Shown: in pieces, positions 1 through 7,103 of the stretch
Layout of the letters: the number at the start of each line of letters is the position of its first letter
Numbering within the stretch: the first letter of the stretch is position 1
Origin: Novosphingobium sp. ST904
Lineage (GTDB): Bacteria; Pseudomonadota; Alphaproteobacteria; Sphingomonadales; Sphingomonadaceae
DNA: 64,000 bases
Assembly: GCF_001298105.1 (NCBI RefSeq)
Contig: NZ_LGJH01000157.1
Location: forward strand, 92,275-156,274
Reading direction: 5' to 3'
Position numbers and translations under genes: made by a program
Notes under the pieces: generated by a model
Databases searched by the model: none
What the model was told of the DNA's origin: nothing
What the model saw: the letters and a program-made list of their open reading frames with translations, nothing else

Positions 1-448
1 AGTTGCCCTTCCCTGCCCGAATCGCGACATCGAACGAGGACGCGGAAAGGTCGATCACATCGTTCGACAGCGACAATCGCACCGCGATATCGGGATGGCG
101 CAACTGGAACCGCCCGATCCGCGCGCCCAGCCAGGCCCCGCCGATCGAGGTGAGCGAGGTTATGGACAGGACTTCGTGATCTTCCTCGCGGATGGCCGCG
201 AAGGCTTCCGCCATGCCGCCAAAGGCCGCACTTATCGCGGGAAGCAGGCGAAGCCCCGCCTCCGAAAGCCGGACCCGGCCCTTGCCGCGCACGAAAAGCG
301 CGCGGCCGACCCGGTCCTCCAGCTGGCGGATCTGATAGCTGATGGCGGCCTGGGTCATGCCCAGTTCTTCGGCCGCGCGCGAGAAGTTCTCGTGCCGGCC
401 CGCCGCTTCGAAGGCACGGATAGCGGTCAGGGGCGGAAGGCGGTCCAT
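1..448 (-). CDS. LysR-family transcriptional regulator, C-terminus cut off by the window edge
   Basis: Reading down from the ATG at 448, the protein starts MDRLPPLTAIRAFEAAGRHE and continues with SRAAEELGMTQAAISYQIRQ. This is the N-terminal winged helix-turn-helix of LysR-type regulators, with the helix-turn-helix at about residues 18-40. A substrate-binding domain of the GcvA/AmpR-like kind begins after about residue 90. Roughly 149 residues are visible and the frame stays open to base 1, so about half of the usual 300-residue protein lies outside the window. The target genes cannot be told from this side: a small membrane protein gene diverges about 100 bp away. Family assignment is secure; function is not. 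Confidence 0.9.
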   Translation of the reverse strand, partial: MDRLPPLTAIRAFEAAGRHENFSRAAEELGMTQAAISYQIRQLEDRVGRALFVRGKGRVRLSEAGLRLLPAISAAFGGMAEAFAAIREEDHEVLSITSLTSIGGAWLGARIGRFQLRHPDIAVRLSLSNDVIDLSASSFDVAIRAGKGN

Positions 449-549
449 GCGTAGATCATAAGCCTGCCTTATACTCCATGCCAATCGTCTTGTTGGCGCT
501 CCTGCTCCGGCAGGTTCATCTCACGGCCTTCGCAACAAGGATGCATGCC

Positions 550-786
550 ATGCAGGACGAACACTTCATGCGGCAGTGGAACCAGTGTCACACCCGCTTT
601 TCGAACGATGTGAACGATGGCCTTGCAAGAGTGGCAGTGGGGATGAGCGGACGGCCCATGCCAAAAGCCGGGCTTATCGCCTTTGTGCTTATCGGCATGC
701 TGGGCGCCACTGTCGCGGGCAGTTTCGCGCTCGGCAGCGCCGCGCCGACGACACAAGCCGGTCAGGCCGAACAGCCCGCGCCCTGA
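550..786 (+). CDS. Small single-pass membrane protein, unknown function
   Basis: A predicted 78-residue protein. I chose the ATG at 550 because AAGGA lies 9-12 bases upstream; the ATG at 541 sits directly on that ribosome binding site, and the frame is open further up to 478. The first 25 residues are polar (MQDEHFMRQWNQCHTRFSND). One hydrophobic helix follows at about residues 38-60 (KAGLIAFVLIGMLGATVAG), then a short Ala/Pro/Gln tail. It converges on the membrane protein gene at 790-1119 with 3 bp between the stops. I do not recognise the family. The clean membrane segment and a plausible ribosome binding site are the support. Confidence 0.5.
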   Translation: MQDEHFMRQWNQCHTRFSNDVNDGLARVAVGMSGRPMPKAGLIAFVLIGMLGATVAGSFALGSAAPTTQAGQAEQPAP

Positions 787-789
787 CCG

Positions 790-1119
790 CTAGTCGAAAA
801 TGGCGGGAAGATGCGCCGCGCCCTCATGACGCCAGCGACGCGCCAGATAGAGGGTGGCGGGCAAGCAGACGCCGCTTCCGATGAAAAGTGCCGGAAGCAG
901 CGACGCGAAAGCATGAAGCACGCCGGCCTGGAAAGCCTCCGGTTCGCCCAGAAGAGCCATGGCCCCGGCTACCACGACCGCACCCGCCAGAACGGCAACA
1001 GCCCCGCGCAGCAGGCCATGCATGCGCGGGGCTATCCGGCGTAGAAGCAGCAGGAGCACAACGCAGGGCAGATTGGCGATGATCGTTATCGCCGCCAGCC
1101 CCACGAGGATATCACTCAT
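790..1119 (-). CDS. Small integral membrane protein, translationally coupled to rimM
   Basis: About 109 residues with three or four hydrophobic segments (for example ITIIANLPCVVLLLLL, then an Ala/Val/Gly-rich segment, then LLPALFIGSGVCLPATLYLA) and a short charged C-terminus. The start at 1119 (MSDILVGLAA) is favoured because it overlaps the rimM stop by eight bases as ATGAGTGA, a typical stop-start coupling arrangement; the frame is open six codons further up. It would be the last gene of the ffh-rpsP-rimM transcript. I do not recognise a named family. It is probably an accessory cargo gene rather than a ribosome maturation factor. Confidence 0.6.
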   Translation of the reverse strand: MSDILVGLAAITIIANLPCVVLLLLLRRIAPRMHGLLRGAVAVLAGAVVVAGAMALLGEPEAFQAGVLHAFASLLPALFIGSGVCLPATLYLARRWRHEGAAHLPAIFD

Positions 1120-1639
1120 CCGCGAAGGCGGCGGCAATCACGATCCGCTCATGATCCCATTCGGGAACGGCGGTTTCGTTCATCGGCACCATGAAGCGGC
1201 GGCTTCTGGCGCTTTTGGCACCATCTTCGCCCTCGCCCACCGGACGCTCGATCTCGATCACATCGCCGGCACCGAAGTTGTCGATCGCGATGCAGATGCC
1301 AAGCTCCTCGCCCGCGTTCGAAACGGCGCGCAGGCCGAGCAGGTCGGCGTGGTAATACTCGCCCTCGCCCAGTTCCGGCATTTGCGAGCGCGGAACGGTG
1401 AGCGCGGTACCGCGCAGCTTTTCGGCGGCGTTGCGGTCGGTCACTTCCTCGAAGCGAGCGATCGCGCCGCCCTTGCCGTCGTCGCGCAGCTTGGCGAGCG
1501 TCAGGGTGGAATCGTTGAAGGCGCGGTAGCGCTTGAGCGCGGCCACGCCTTCACCGAACAGCTTGAGGCGAACCTCGCCCGTCACGCCGTGCGCGCCGGT
1601 AACGGCAGCAAGCGTGACGGGGCGGTCTTGACCAGCCAT
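1112..1639 (-). CDS. rimM: Ribosome maturation factor RimM
   Basis: RimM binds ribosomal protein S19 and helps assemble the head of the 30S subunit. The 175-residue product has the usual two parts: an N-terminal RimM beta-barrel (TLAAVTGAHGVTGEVRLKLF at about residues 9-28) and a C-terminal PRC barrel with the family hallmark NFGAGDVIEIERP at about 120-132, ending near VPMNETAVPEWD. Length is normal. It lies 20 bp downstream of rpsP on the same strand, the classic ffh-rpsP-rimM order, although trmD and rplS, which often follow, are absent here. Its stop overlaps the next gene by 8 bp. Confidence 0.97.
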   Translation of the reverse strand: MAGQDRPVTLAAVTGAHGVTGEVRLKLFGEGVAALKRYRAFNDSTLTLAKLRDDGKGGAIARFEEVTDRNAAEKLRGTALTVPRSQMPELGEGEYYHADLLGLRAVSNAGEELGICIAIDNFGAGDVIEIERPVGEGEDGAKSARSRRFMVPMNETAVPEWDHERIVIAAAFADE

Positions 1640-1659
1640 TGTGGATTCGAACCTGAAGC

Positions 1660-2085
1660 TTAGGCTTCGGTCGATTCCTCAGCAGCTGCTTCAGCCGGAG
1701 CTTCCTCGGCCGGAGCAGCAGCTGCGGCAGCAGCGGCTTCTTCAGCTTCGCGCAGCTTCTCGGCCTTTTCCTCGGCGCGGTCCTTGGCCTTCTTGCCCGG
1801 CTCAGCCTTGTTCGGGTTCACGGTGGCGGCGCGTTCCTTGATGCCGGCCTTGTCGAGCAGGCGGGCAACGCGGTCGGTCGGCTGTGCGCCAACGCCGAGC
1901 CAGTAGCGAACGCGGTCTTCGACCAGACGCACGCGGTTCTCGTCTTCCTTGGCGAGGACCGGGTTGTAGGTGCCGACCTGCTCAAGATACTTGCCGTCGC
2001 GCGGAGCGCGCGAGTTGGAGACGACGATCTTGTAGTAAGGACGCTTCTTCGCGCCACCGCGCGACAGACGGATCGAAACGGACAT
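1660..2085 (-). CDS. rpsP: 30S ribosomal protein S16
   Basis: Begins MSVSIRLSRGGAKKRPYYKI, diagnostic of S16, a 16S rRNA-binding protein needed early in 30S assembly. The S16 core occupies about residues 1-85. It is followed by a roughly 55-residue low-complexity tail rich in Ala, Glu and Pro, which makes the protein longer (141 residues) than the 80-90-residue E. coli form; C-terminal extensions of this kind are usual in alphaproteobacterial S16. It lies 30 bp downstream of ffh and 20 bp upstream of rimM, so the three are surely one transcript. The start codon is unambiguous. Confidence 0.98.
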   Translation of the reverse strand: MSVSIRLSRGGAKKRPYYKIVVSNSRAPRDGKYLEQVGTYNPVLAKEDENRVRLVEDRVRYWLGVGAQPTDRVARLLDKAGIKERAATVNPNKAEPGKKAKDRAEEKAEKLREAEEAAAAAAAAPAEEAPAEAAAEESTEA

Positions 2086-2115
2086 TGCTCTACCTTTCCT
2101 TCAAATCTTCAAAAA

Positions 2116-3570
2116 TTACTTTTTCAGAAACTTGCCGAGATCGGGACCACCGGCGCCGAGGCCGGGAAGGCCCGCCGCGCCGGGACCGAGGCCCTGGCCG
2201 CCAAGGCCCGGCATGGCGGCATCGAGGCCGCCCTTTCCGAACATCGCGGCCAGCCCCTTGAGGCCGCCCATCTTCTTGATCTGCTTCATGGCCTTGGACA
2301 TTTCCTGGTGCATCTTCAGGATCTTGTTCACATCCTGCACCTGGGTGCCCGAACCGTTGGCGACGCGGATCTTGCGCTTGGCATTGAGCAGCGCGGGGTT
2401 GGCGCGCTCCTTCTGCGTCATCGAACCGATGATCGCGTCCATGCGCAGCAACACGCGGTCGTCCATGCCCGAGGCCTGCATCACCGCCTTGGCCTTCTTC
2501 ATGCCCGGCATCATGCCTGCCAGCGCGCCGAGGCCGCCCATCTTCTGCATCTGGCCAAGCTGCATGCGCAGGTCGTTCATGTCGAACTTCCCCTGCTCCA
2601 TGCGCTTCGCCAGCGCTTCGGCGTCCTCGATCTTGACCGCTTCGGCGGCCTTCTCGACGATGGAGACGATGTCGCCCATGCCGAGGATGCGGTTGGCGAC
2701 GCGGCTCGGGTGGAAGACCTCGAGGGCCTCCATCTTCTCGCCGGTGCCCGCGAACTTGATCGGCTTGCCGGTGACGGCCCGCATCGACAGCGCCGCACCA
2801 CCGCGCGCATCACCATCCATGCGGGTGAGCACGACGCCGGTAAGATCGACTTCGCCGGAGAACGACTGCGCGACGTTGACCGCGTCCTGACCCGTCAGCG
2901 AGTCGACCACGAGCAGCGTTTCACGGGGGTTCGAGATGGCGGCAACCGCCTTCATCTCGTCCATGAGCTGCGTGTCGACATGCAGGCGGCCCGCGGTATC
3001 GAGCATCAGCACGTCGACAGCCTGCAGCTTGGCGGACTGCATCGCACGGGTGGCGATCTCGGTCGGCTGCTGGCCGGCGATGATCGGCAGGGTGGCGACG
3101 CCGACCTGCTCGCCAAGGACGCGAAGCTGTTCCTGCGCGGCCGGACGGTTGACGTCCAGCGAGGCCATCAGAACCTTCTTGCCCTGCTTCTCGCGGAGGA
3201 GGCGGGCGATCTTGGCGGTGCTGGTGGTCTTGCCCGAGCCCTGAAGGCCGACCATCATGATGACGACGGGGGGCGCGGCATTGAGATCGAGTTCAGCGGT
3301 CTCTTCGCCGCCGAGCATCTCGATCAGGGCATCGTTGACGATCTTGACGACCTGCTGGCCCGGCGTGACCGAGCGCAGCACCGACTGGCCAACGGCCTTT
3401 TCGGTAACCTGGTCGATGAAGCGGCGCACGACGGGGAGCGCGACATCGGCTTCGAGCAGCGCGATGCGCACTTCGCGCATGGCATCGCGAACGTCCTGCT
3501 CCTTGAGCGCGCCGCGACCGCGCAGCTTGTCGAAAACGCCACCGAGACGATCCGAAAGGCTGTCGAACAT
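2116..3570 (-). CDS. ffh: Signal recognition particle GTPase Ffh (SRP54)
   Basis: The SRP protein subunit, which binds 4.5S RNA and signal sequences and delivers nascent membrane proteins to FtsY. N domain at about residues 1-90; G domain with P-loop GLQGSGKTT at about 105-115, DTAGR, and TRMDGDARGG; M domain with a methionine-rich segment and the RNA-binding region (RKIRVANGSGT). The C-terminus is a Gly/Leu/Pro-rich tail. The start MFDSLSDRLG at 3570 is preferred over the ATG at 3582, because GGAG lies six bases upstream of 3570 and overlaps that earlier codon. About 484 residues, normal length. First gene of ffh-rpsP-rimM. Confidence 0.98.
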   Translation of the reverse strand: MFDSLSDRLGGVFDKLRGRGALKEQDVRDAMREVRIALLEADVALPVVRRFIDQVTEKAVGQSVLRSVTPGQQVVKIVNDALIEMLGGEETAELDLNAAPPVVIMMVGLQGSGKTTSTAKIARLLREKQGKKVLMASLDVNRPAAQEQLRVLGEQVGVATLPIIAGQQPTEIATRAMQSAKLQAVDVLMLDTAGRLHVDTQLMDEMKAVAAISNPRETLLVVDSLTGQDAVNVAQSFSGEVDLTGVVLTRMDGDARGGAALSMRAVTGKPIKFAGTGEKMEALEVFHPSRVANRILGMGDIVSIVEKAAEAVKIEDAEALAKRMEQGKFDMNDLRMQLGQMQKMGGLGALAGMMPGMKKAKAVMQASGMDDRVLLRMDAIIGSMTQKERANPALLNAKRKIRVANGSGTQVQDVNKILKMHQEMSKAMKQIKKMGGLKGLAAMFGKGGLDAAMPGLGGQGLGPGAAGLPGLGAGGPDLGKFLKK

Positions 3571-3613
3571 GCCTAACTCCACTGTTGGCCGGCCAACGGG
3601 CCAGCCAGAACGC

Positions 3614-3651
3614 CAAAAACGCCGGTGGGCGAAACCTCGCTGACCGGCGTG
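3614..3651 (-). terminator. Intrinsic terminator, distal copy of a tandem pair
   Basis: Read on the minus strand, CGCCGGT pairs with ACCGGCG, enclosing an inner hairpin GCGA-GGTT-TCGC, and five T residues follow. It is a near-duplicate of the hairpin at 3666-3703. It lies between tRNA-Ala and ffh and would insulate the two. Confidence 0.75.
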
Positions 3652-3665
3652 ACGGGACGTTATGC

Positions 3666-3703
3666 GAAAAACGCCGGCGGACGAAACCTCGTCAGCCAGC
3701 GTG
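3666..3703 (-). terminator. Intrinsic terminator of tRNA-Ala, proximal copy of a tandem pair
   Basis: On the minus strand, CGCTGGC pairs with GCCGGCG (one G-U), with the inner stem GACGA-GGTT-TCGTC and five trailing T residues. It begins 30 bp downstream of the tRNA-Ala CCA end, so it is the obvious tRNA terminator. Confidence 0.8.
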
Positions 3704-3733
3704 TCGCGTTCCCGCGAAACTGCAATGATGAAA

Positions 3734-3809
3734 TGGTGGAGCCTAGCGGGATCGAACCGCTGACCTCCTGCATGCCATGCAGGCGCTCTCCCAGCTGAGC
3801 TAAGGCCCC
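3734..3809 (-). tRNA. tRNA-Ala, anticodon GGC
   Basis: A complete 76-nt cloverleaf on the minus strand: acceptor GGGGCCU pairs with AGGCUCC (one G-U), D-arm sequence TAGCTCAGCTGGGAGAGC, anticodon stem CCTGC/GCAGG with loop ATGGCAT giving GGC at positions 34-36, T-arm GGTTCGATCC, and an encoded CCA. The GGC anticodon decodes GCC and GCU, the former being heavily used in this genome. Confidence 0.97.
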
Positions 3810-3959
3810 AATCATTTCAGCGGACCAGCCCGGGAGGTTCGGTCCGTTCCCCTGCATCGGCTTGCGCCTCCGCTTGGGAGGCGCCCTCTAGATTGGGTTC
3901 GCCGGGCTGACAAGAGGAAATTTTCACCGACCTGTCATTTTTCGGATCGGACCCGATAA

Positions 3960-3996
3960 AGAGAAAGGGCGCGACAGCCGAAGCTGCGCGCCCTTT
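3960..3996 (-). terminator. Intrinsic terminator downstream of the FYDLN-protein gene
   Basis: On the minus strand, GGGCGCG pairs with CGCGCCC around an inner CAGC-TTCG-GCTG stem with a UUCG tetraloop, followed by TTTCTCTTT. It starts about 25 bp after the stop at 4019. Confidence 0.8.
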
Positions 3997-4018
3997 CCTG
4001 AACCGATGCGTTCGAGAC

Positions 4019-4339
4019 TTACTCGTCCCGGTCGCCGTCGTCGTCGCCCGCGCCGATGCCGAGATCGTCATCGCCGCCGAGATCGACGTCGTTGTCCGGC
4101 GAATCGCCGTCGTCGTCGATGTCCAGATCGTCTTCGGCGAGATCCGAATCCTCGGTCTCGACGACTTCCTTCTTCTGGATTTCCTCATAGGGAATCGGCT
4201 GCTTCGACTTCAGAACCGGTTCCGGCTGCCAGGAATTACCGCACTCGATGCAGGTAACCGGGTCATCCTTGCCCAGGTCGTAGAAGCGGGTGCCGCATTT
4301 CGGGCAGCCGTGCTTGGCGCCCCATTCAGGCTTTGCCAT
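4019..4339 (-). CDS. FYDLN acid domain protein (TIGR02300 family)
   Basis: 106 residues. The N-terminus carries a zinc-ribbon-like pair of CxxC motifs (C12/C15 and C30/C33) around the hallmark GTRFYDLGK. The C-terminal half is extremely acidic (runs such as EDDLDIDDDGD and GGDDDLG), giving the family its name. TIGR02300 proteins are widespread in alphaproteobacteria and have no established function that I know of. The gene stands alone and is divergent from aroA; in other alphaproteobacteria I recall it near aroA and cmk, as here. It ends with its own intrinsic terminator. Confidence 0.93.
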   Translation of the reverse strand: MAKPEWGAKHGCPKCGTRFYDLGKDDPVTCIECGNSWQPEPVLKSKQPIPYEEIQKKEVVETEDSDLAEDDLDIDDDGDSPDNDVDLGGDDDLGIGAGDDDGDRDE

Positions 4340-4533
4340 GAAATGTCCTCAATAATGGCCCGTCCGAAAGGCGCAGGCGTGAATTCCGTGTCTTGATGGG
4401 AGGGCCGGCGCAAATCAAGCATGCGGGATCAAGCGCGCGGGTCGCATCAGGGCGCGCGCCTTGCCATAGGCCGCACCCGCTGTCAAAAGCCCCGCGATTT
4501 TGCGCCCCTTCCAGCCTCGAAAGAAGCCTTGCC

Positions 4534-5881
4534 GTGAGCCACGACACCACCACCGCCATGCGCCCCCGCCGTTTCCTGCCCGCAGGACCGCTGAAAGGAC
4601 GCATCCGCGTGCCGGGCGACAAAGTCGATCAGCCACCGCTCGATCATGCTGGGCGCACTGGCGGTGGGCGAAACCCGCGTGACCGGCCTGCTCGAAGGCG
4701 AGGACGTGCTGGCGACCGCCGCAGCCATGCGCGCGATGGGCGCCAGCGTGGAGCGCATCGGCGAAGGCGAGTGGCGGGTGAACGGCGTGGGCGTCGGCGC
4801 CCTGCTCCAGCCTGAAGGTCCGCTCGACATGGGCAATTCCGGCACCTCCACCCGCCTGCTGATGGGCCTCGTGGCCAGCCACCCGATCCATGTCAGCTTC
4901 ACCGGCGATGCCTCGCTCTCCAAGCGCCCCATGGGCCGCGTGATCGATCCGCTCTCGGAAATGGGCGCGAGCTTCGAGGCGAGCGAAGGCGGCCGCCTGC
5001 CGCTGATCGTGCGCGGCGCCTCGCCCGCCGTGCCGATCACCTACCGCCTGCCGGTCGCCTCCGCCCAGGTAAAGAGCGCCGTGCTGCTGGCCGGCCTCAA
5101 CACGCCGGGAATCACCACCGTGATCGAGCCGGTCCCCACGCGCGACCACTCCGAACGCATGCTCAAGGGCTTCGGCGCCGACCTCACCGTGACGGTGGAG
5201 GCCGACGGCACCCGCATCATCACGCTCAAGGGCGAGGCCGAACTCAAGCCGCAGGTCATCGACGTTCCGGGCGACCCTTCGTCCGCGGCGTTCTTCATCG
5301 TCGCCGCACTGGTGACGCCGGGCAGCGAGATCGTGATCGAGAACGTCGGCCTCAACCCCACCCGCGCCGGCCTTGTCGAAGTGCTGCGCCAGATGGGTGG
5401 CCAGATCGAATTCCTGGACGAGCGCGAAGTGGGCGGCGAACCGGTCGCGGACCTGCTGGTGAAGCACTCGGCCCTCAAGGGTATCGAAGTGGATCCCGCC
5501 GTCGCCCCCGCCATGATCGACGAGTTCCCGGTCCTCTTCGTAGCGGCCGCGCTGGCCGAGGGTGTTACCGTGACGAGCGGACTCGACGAACTGCGCGTGA
5601 AGGAATCGGACCGGCTCTCCGCCATGGCCGCCGCGCTCACGCTGGCTGGCGCCGGGATCGAGGAGCGCGAGGACGGCCTCGTCATCACCGGCACCGGCGG
5701 CGCGCCCCTGCCCGGCACCACGGGCGATGCCCGGGTCACGACGCATCTCGACCATCGCATCGCCATGTCCATGGCGATCGCGGGCCTCGGCAGCCGGGAC
5801 GGCGTCGAAGTCGACGACACCCGCCCGATCGCCACCAGCTTCCCCAATTTCGAGGAACTTCTGGCAACGCTCGCCGGATAA
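4534..5881 (+). CDS. aroA: EPSP synthase AroA, apparent +1 frameshift near codon 30
   Basis: 3-Phosphoshikimate 1-carboxyvinyltransferase joins PEP to shikimate-3-phosphate in chorismate synthesis. The GTG at 4534 gives MSHDTTTAMRPRRFLPAGPL; ATG 4558 is the alternative. An extra A in the triplet at 4621-4623 breaks the frame: removing it restores GDKSISHRSIMLGALAVGE, the conserved N-terminal EPSPS motif. Downstream are MGNSGTSTRLLMGL (the class signature region, with Ala/Gly forms differing in glyphosate sensitivity), KSAVLLAGL, DHSERML, GDPSSAAFF, DEFPVL and DHRIAMSMAI. Restored length is about 448 residues. Most likely a sequencing insertion, since the rest of the gene is intact. Confidence 0.93.
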
Positions 5882-5941
5882 GCGCATTTGGCTAAAGGAG
5901 GCGGCGCGACGCCGCCTTCCGCCATTCGGCCGGGAGCCTGC

Positions 5942-6235
5942 ATGATCCTCGAACTGCCGGAAACGCTCAGCAACGTCCTCGGCTTCCTGGGAACGGCCTG
6001 CTGCATTCTCGCCTATGCCTACGTCACTTATGAGGACAGGCCGAACCGCTACCTCCAGCACGGGCTCAACCTTGCCGGCGCGGTGCTGCTGCTGATCTCG
6101 CTGATGGTGAACGTGAACCTGCCCTCGATCGCGATGGAATCGCTCTGGGCGGTGATCGCCGGATGCGGCCTCCTGAAGGCTCTGCTGTCACGCCGCAAGC
6201 GGTTGCGCCCGTCGGACGACACGACCTTGCACTGA
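5942..6235 (+). CDS. CBU_0592-like small membrane protein
   Basis: 97 residues from ATG 5942 (MILELPETLSNVLGFLGTAC). Three hydrophobic segments (about 8-28, 38-56 and 60-80) with a conserved-looking YVTYEDRPNRYLQHGLNLAG between the first two, then a basic tail. This matches the CBU_0592-like membrane domain proteins that I recall in Proteobacteria; function is unknown. It lies between aroA and cmk on the same strand, 15 bp before cmk, so it is probably cotranscribed. The family call is from memory of the motif pattern. Confidence 0.75.
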   Translation: MILELPETLSNVLGFLGTACCILAYAYVTYEDRPNRYLQHGLNLAGAVLLLISLMVNVNLPSIAMESLWAVIAGCGLLKALLSRRKRLRPSDDTTLH

Positions 6236-6250
6236 TCCCTGCCAGCGGCC

Positions 6251-6892
6251 ATGAAGCCAGCCATGATCATCGCCGTAGACGGACCCACCGCCTCGGGCAA
6301 AGGCACTATCGCCAAGGCCCTTTCCCGCCACTTCGGGCTGCCTCACCTCGATACCGGGCTGCTTTATCGGGCGGTGGGGCGGCAGTGCTTCCTCGATGGC
6401 GGCAATCCTGACGACCCGGCCGCCGCGCTTGCCGCCTGCACATTCGCCGACAGGCTGCTCGAAGACCCCGAACTGCGCTCCGAAGCCACCGGCGGGCTGG
6501 CAAGCCGCGTCTCGGTGCACCCCGCCGTGCGCCAGGCCCTTTTCGAACGCCAGCGCAGCTTCGCCACGCAGGCCGGCGGCGCCGTGCTTGACGGCCGCGA
6601 CATCGGCACCGTGATCGCGCCGGAAGCGGGGGTGAAGCTCTTCGTCGTCGCGTCCGTCGCCGCCCGTGCCCAGCGCCGCTTCCTGGAGATGCAGGCGCAG
6701 GGCCGCACGGTCTCCCTTGAAGAGATCGAGGCCGATCTCGCCGCCCGCGACGAACGCGACCGCAACCGTAAGGACGCACCGCTTGTCGCCGCCGACGACG
6801 CCGTCGTTCTCGACACCTCGGAACTGGGCCGTGACGAGGCGATCGCCGCTGCCGTGGCCATCGCCGGGAAGGCCGCTGCGGTCCTTCCCTGA
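6251..6892 (+). CDS. cmk: Cytidylate kinase
   Basis: (d)CMP kinase phosphorylates CMP and dCMP with ATP, feeding CTP and dCTP pools. The P-loop is GPTASGKGT at residues 11-19. LDTGLLYRAVG at about 34-44 is the nucleoside-binding segment (usually LDTGAMYRA), and GRDIGTVIAPEA at about 116-127 is the family's GRDIGT motif. DERDRNRKDAPL near residue 170 is the conserved CMP-kinase lid region. 213 residues, standard length. Order aroA - small membrane protein - cmk - rpsA is the common proteobacterial aroA-cmk-rpsA arrangement. ATG 6263 is an alternative start. Confidence 0.97.
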   Translation: MKPAMIIAVDGPTASGKGTIAKALSRHFGLPHLDTGLLYRAVGRQCFLDGGNPDDPAAALAACTFADRLLEDPELRSEATGGLASRVSVHPAVRQALFERQRSFATQAGGAVLDGRDIGTVIAPEAGVKLFVVASVAARAQRRFLEMQAQGRTVSLEEIEADLAARDERDRNRKDAPLVAADDAVVLDTSELGRDEAIAAAVAIAGKAAAVLP

Positions 6893-6915
6893 ACGGCCCC
6901 ATTCTCCTTGCATTT

Positions 6916-6996
6916 CGGCGCCAACGGCGTAGTGGCGCCGGTCTGGAGAGCCATGCGGCTCGAAGGACGCCACGGCCGGCATCCGGCCACCGTGGC
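6916..6996 (+). promoter_or_regulatory. Structured leader of rpsA: three consecutive hairpins
   Basis: Three perfect stems follow one another in the cmk-rpsA gap: CGGCGCCA/TGGCGCCG (6916-6923 with 6933-6940), GAGCC-ATGC-GGCTC (6948-6961), and GCCACGG/CCGTGGC (6969-6975 with 6990-6996) enclosing CCGG-CAT-CCGG. None has a T-run, so they are not ordinary terminators. E. coli S1 autoregulates through a structured leader, so a similar role is possible here by inference only. Confidence 0.45.
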
Positions 6997-7103
6997 AGTT
7001 CGGCCCTTTTGGCCCGTTTCGCCTGCATGGTGCGGCAAAGCGGAGGAAAGACCGGCGGAAACAACCGCCTGGCCGGGAAAATGTTGAACAGGAAAGACCT
7101 TTA

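Noticed and set aside
4415..6061. 548-codon open frame on the minus strand opposite aroA
   Set aside because: Antisense to aroA; the Gly/His/Ala/Arg-rich composition is typical of shadow frames.
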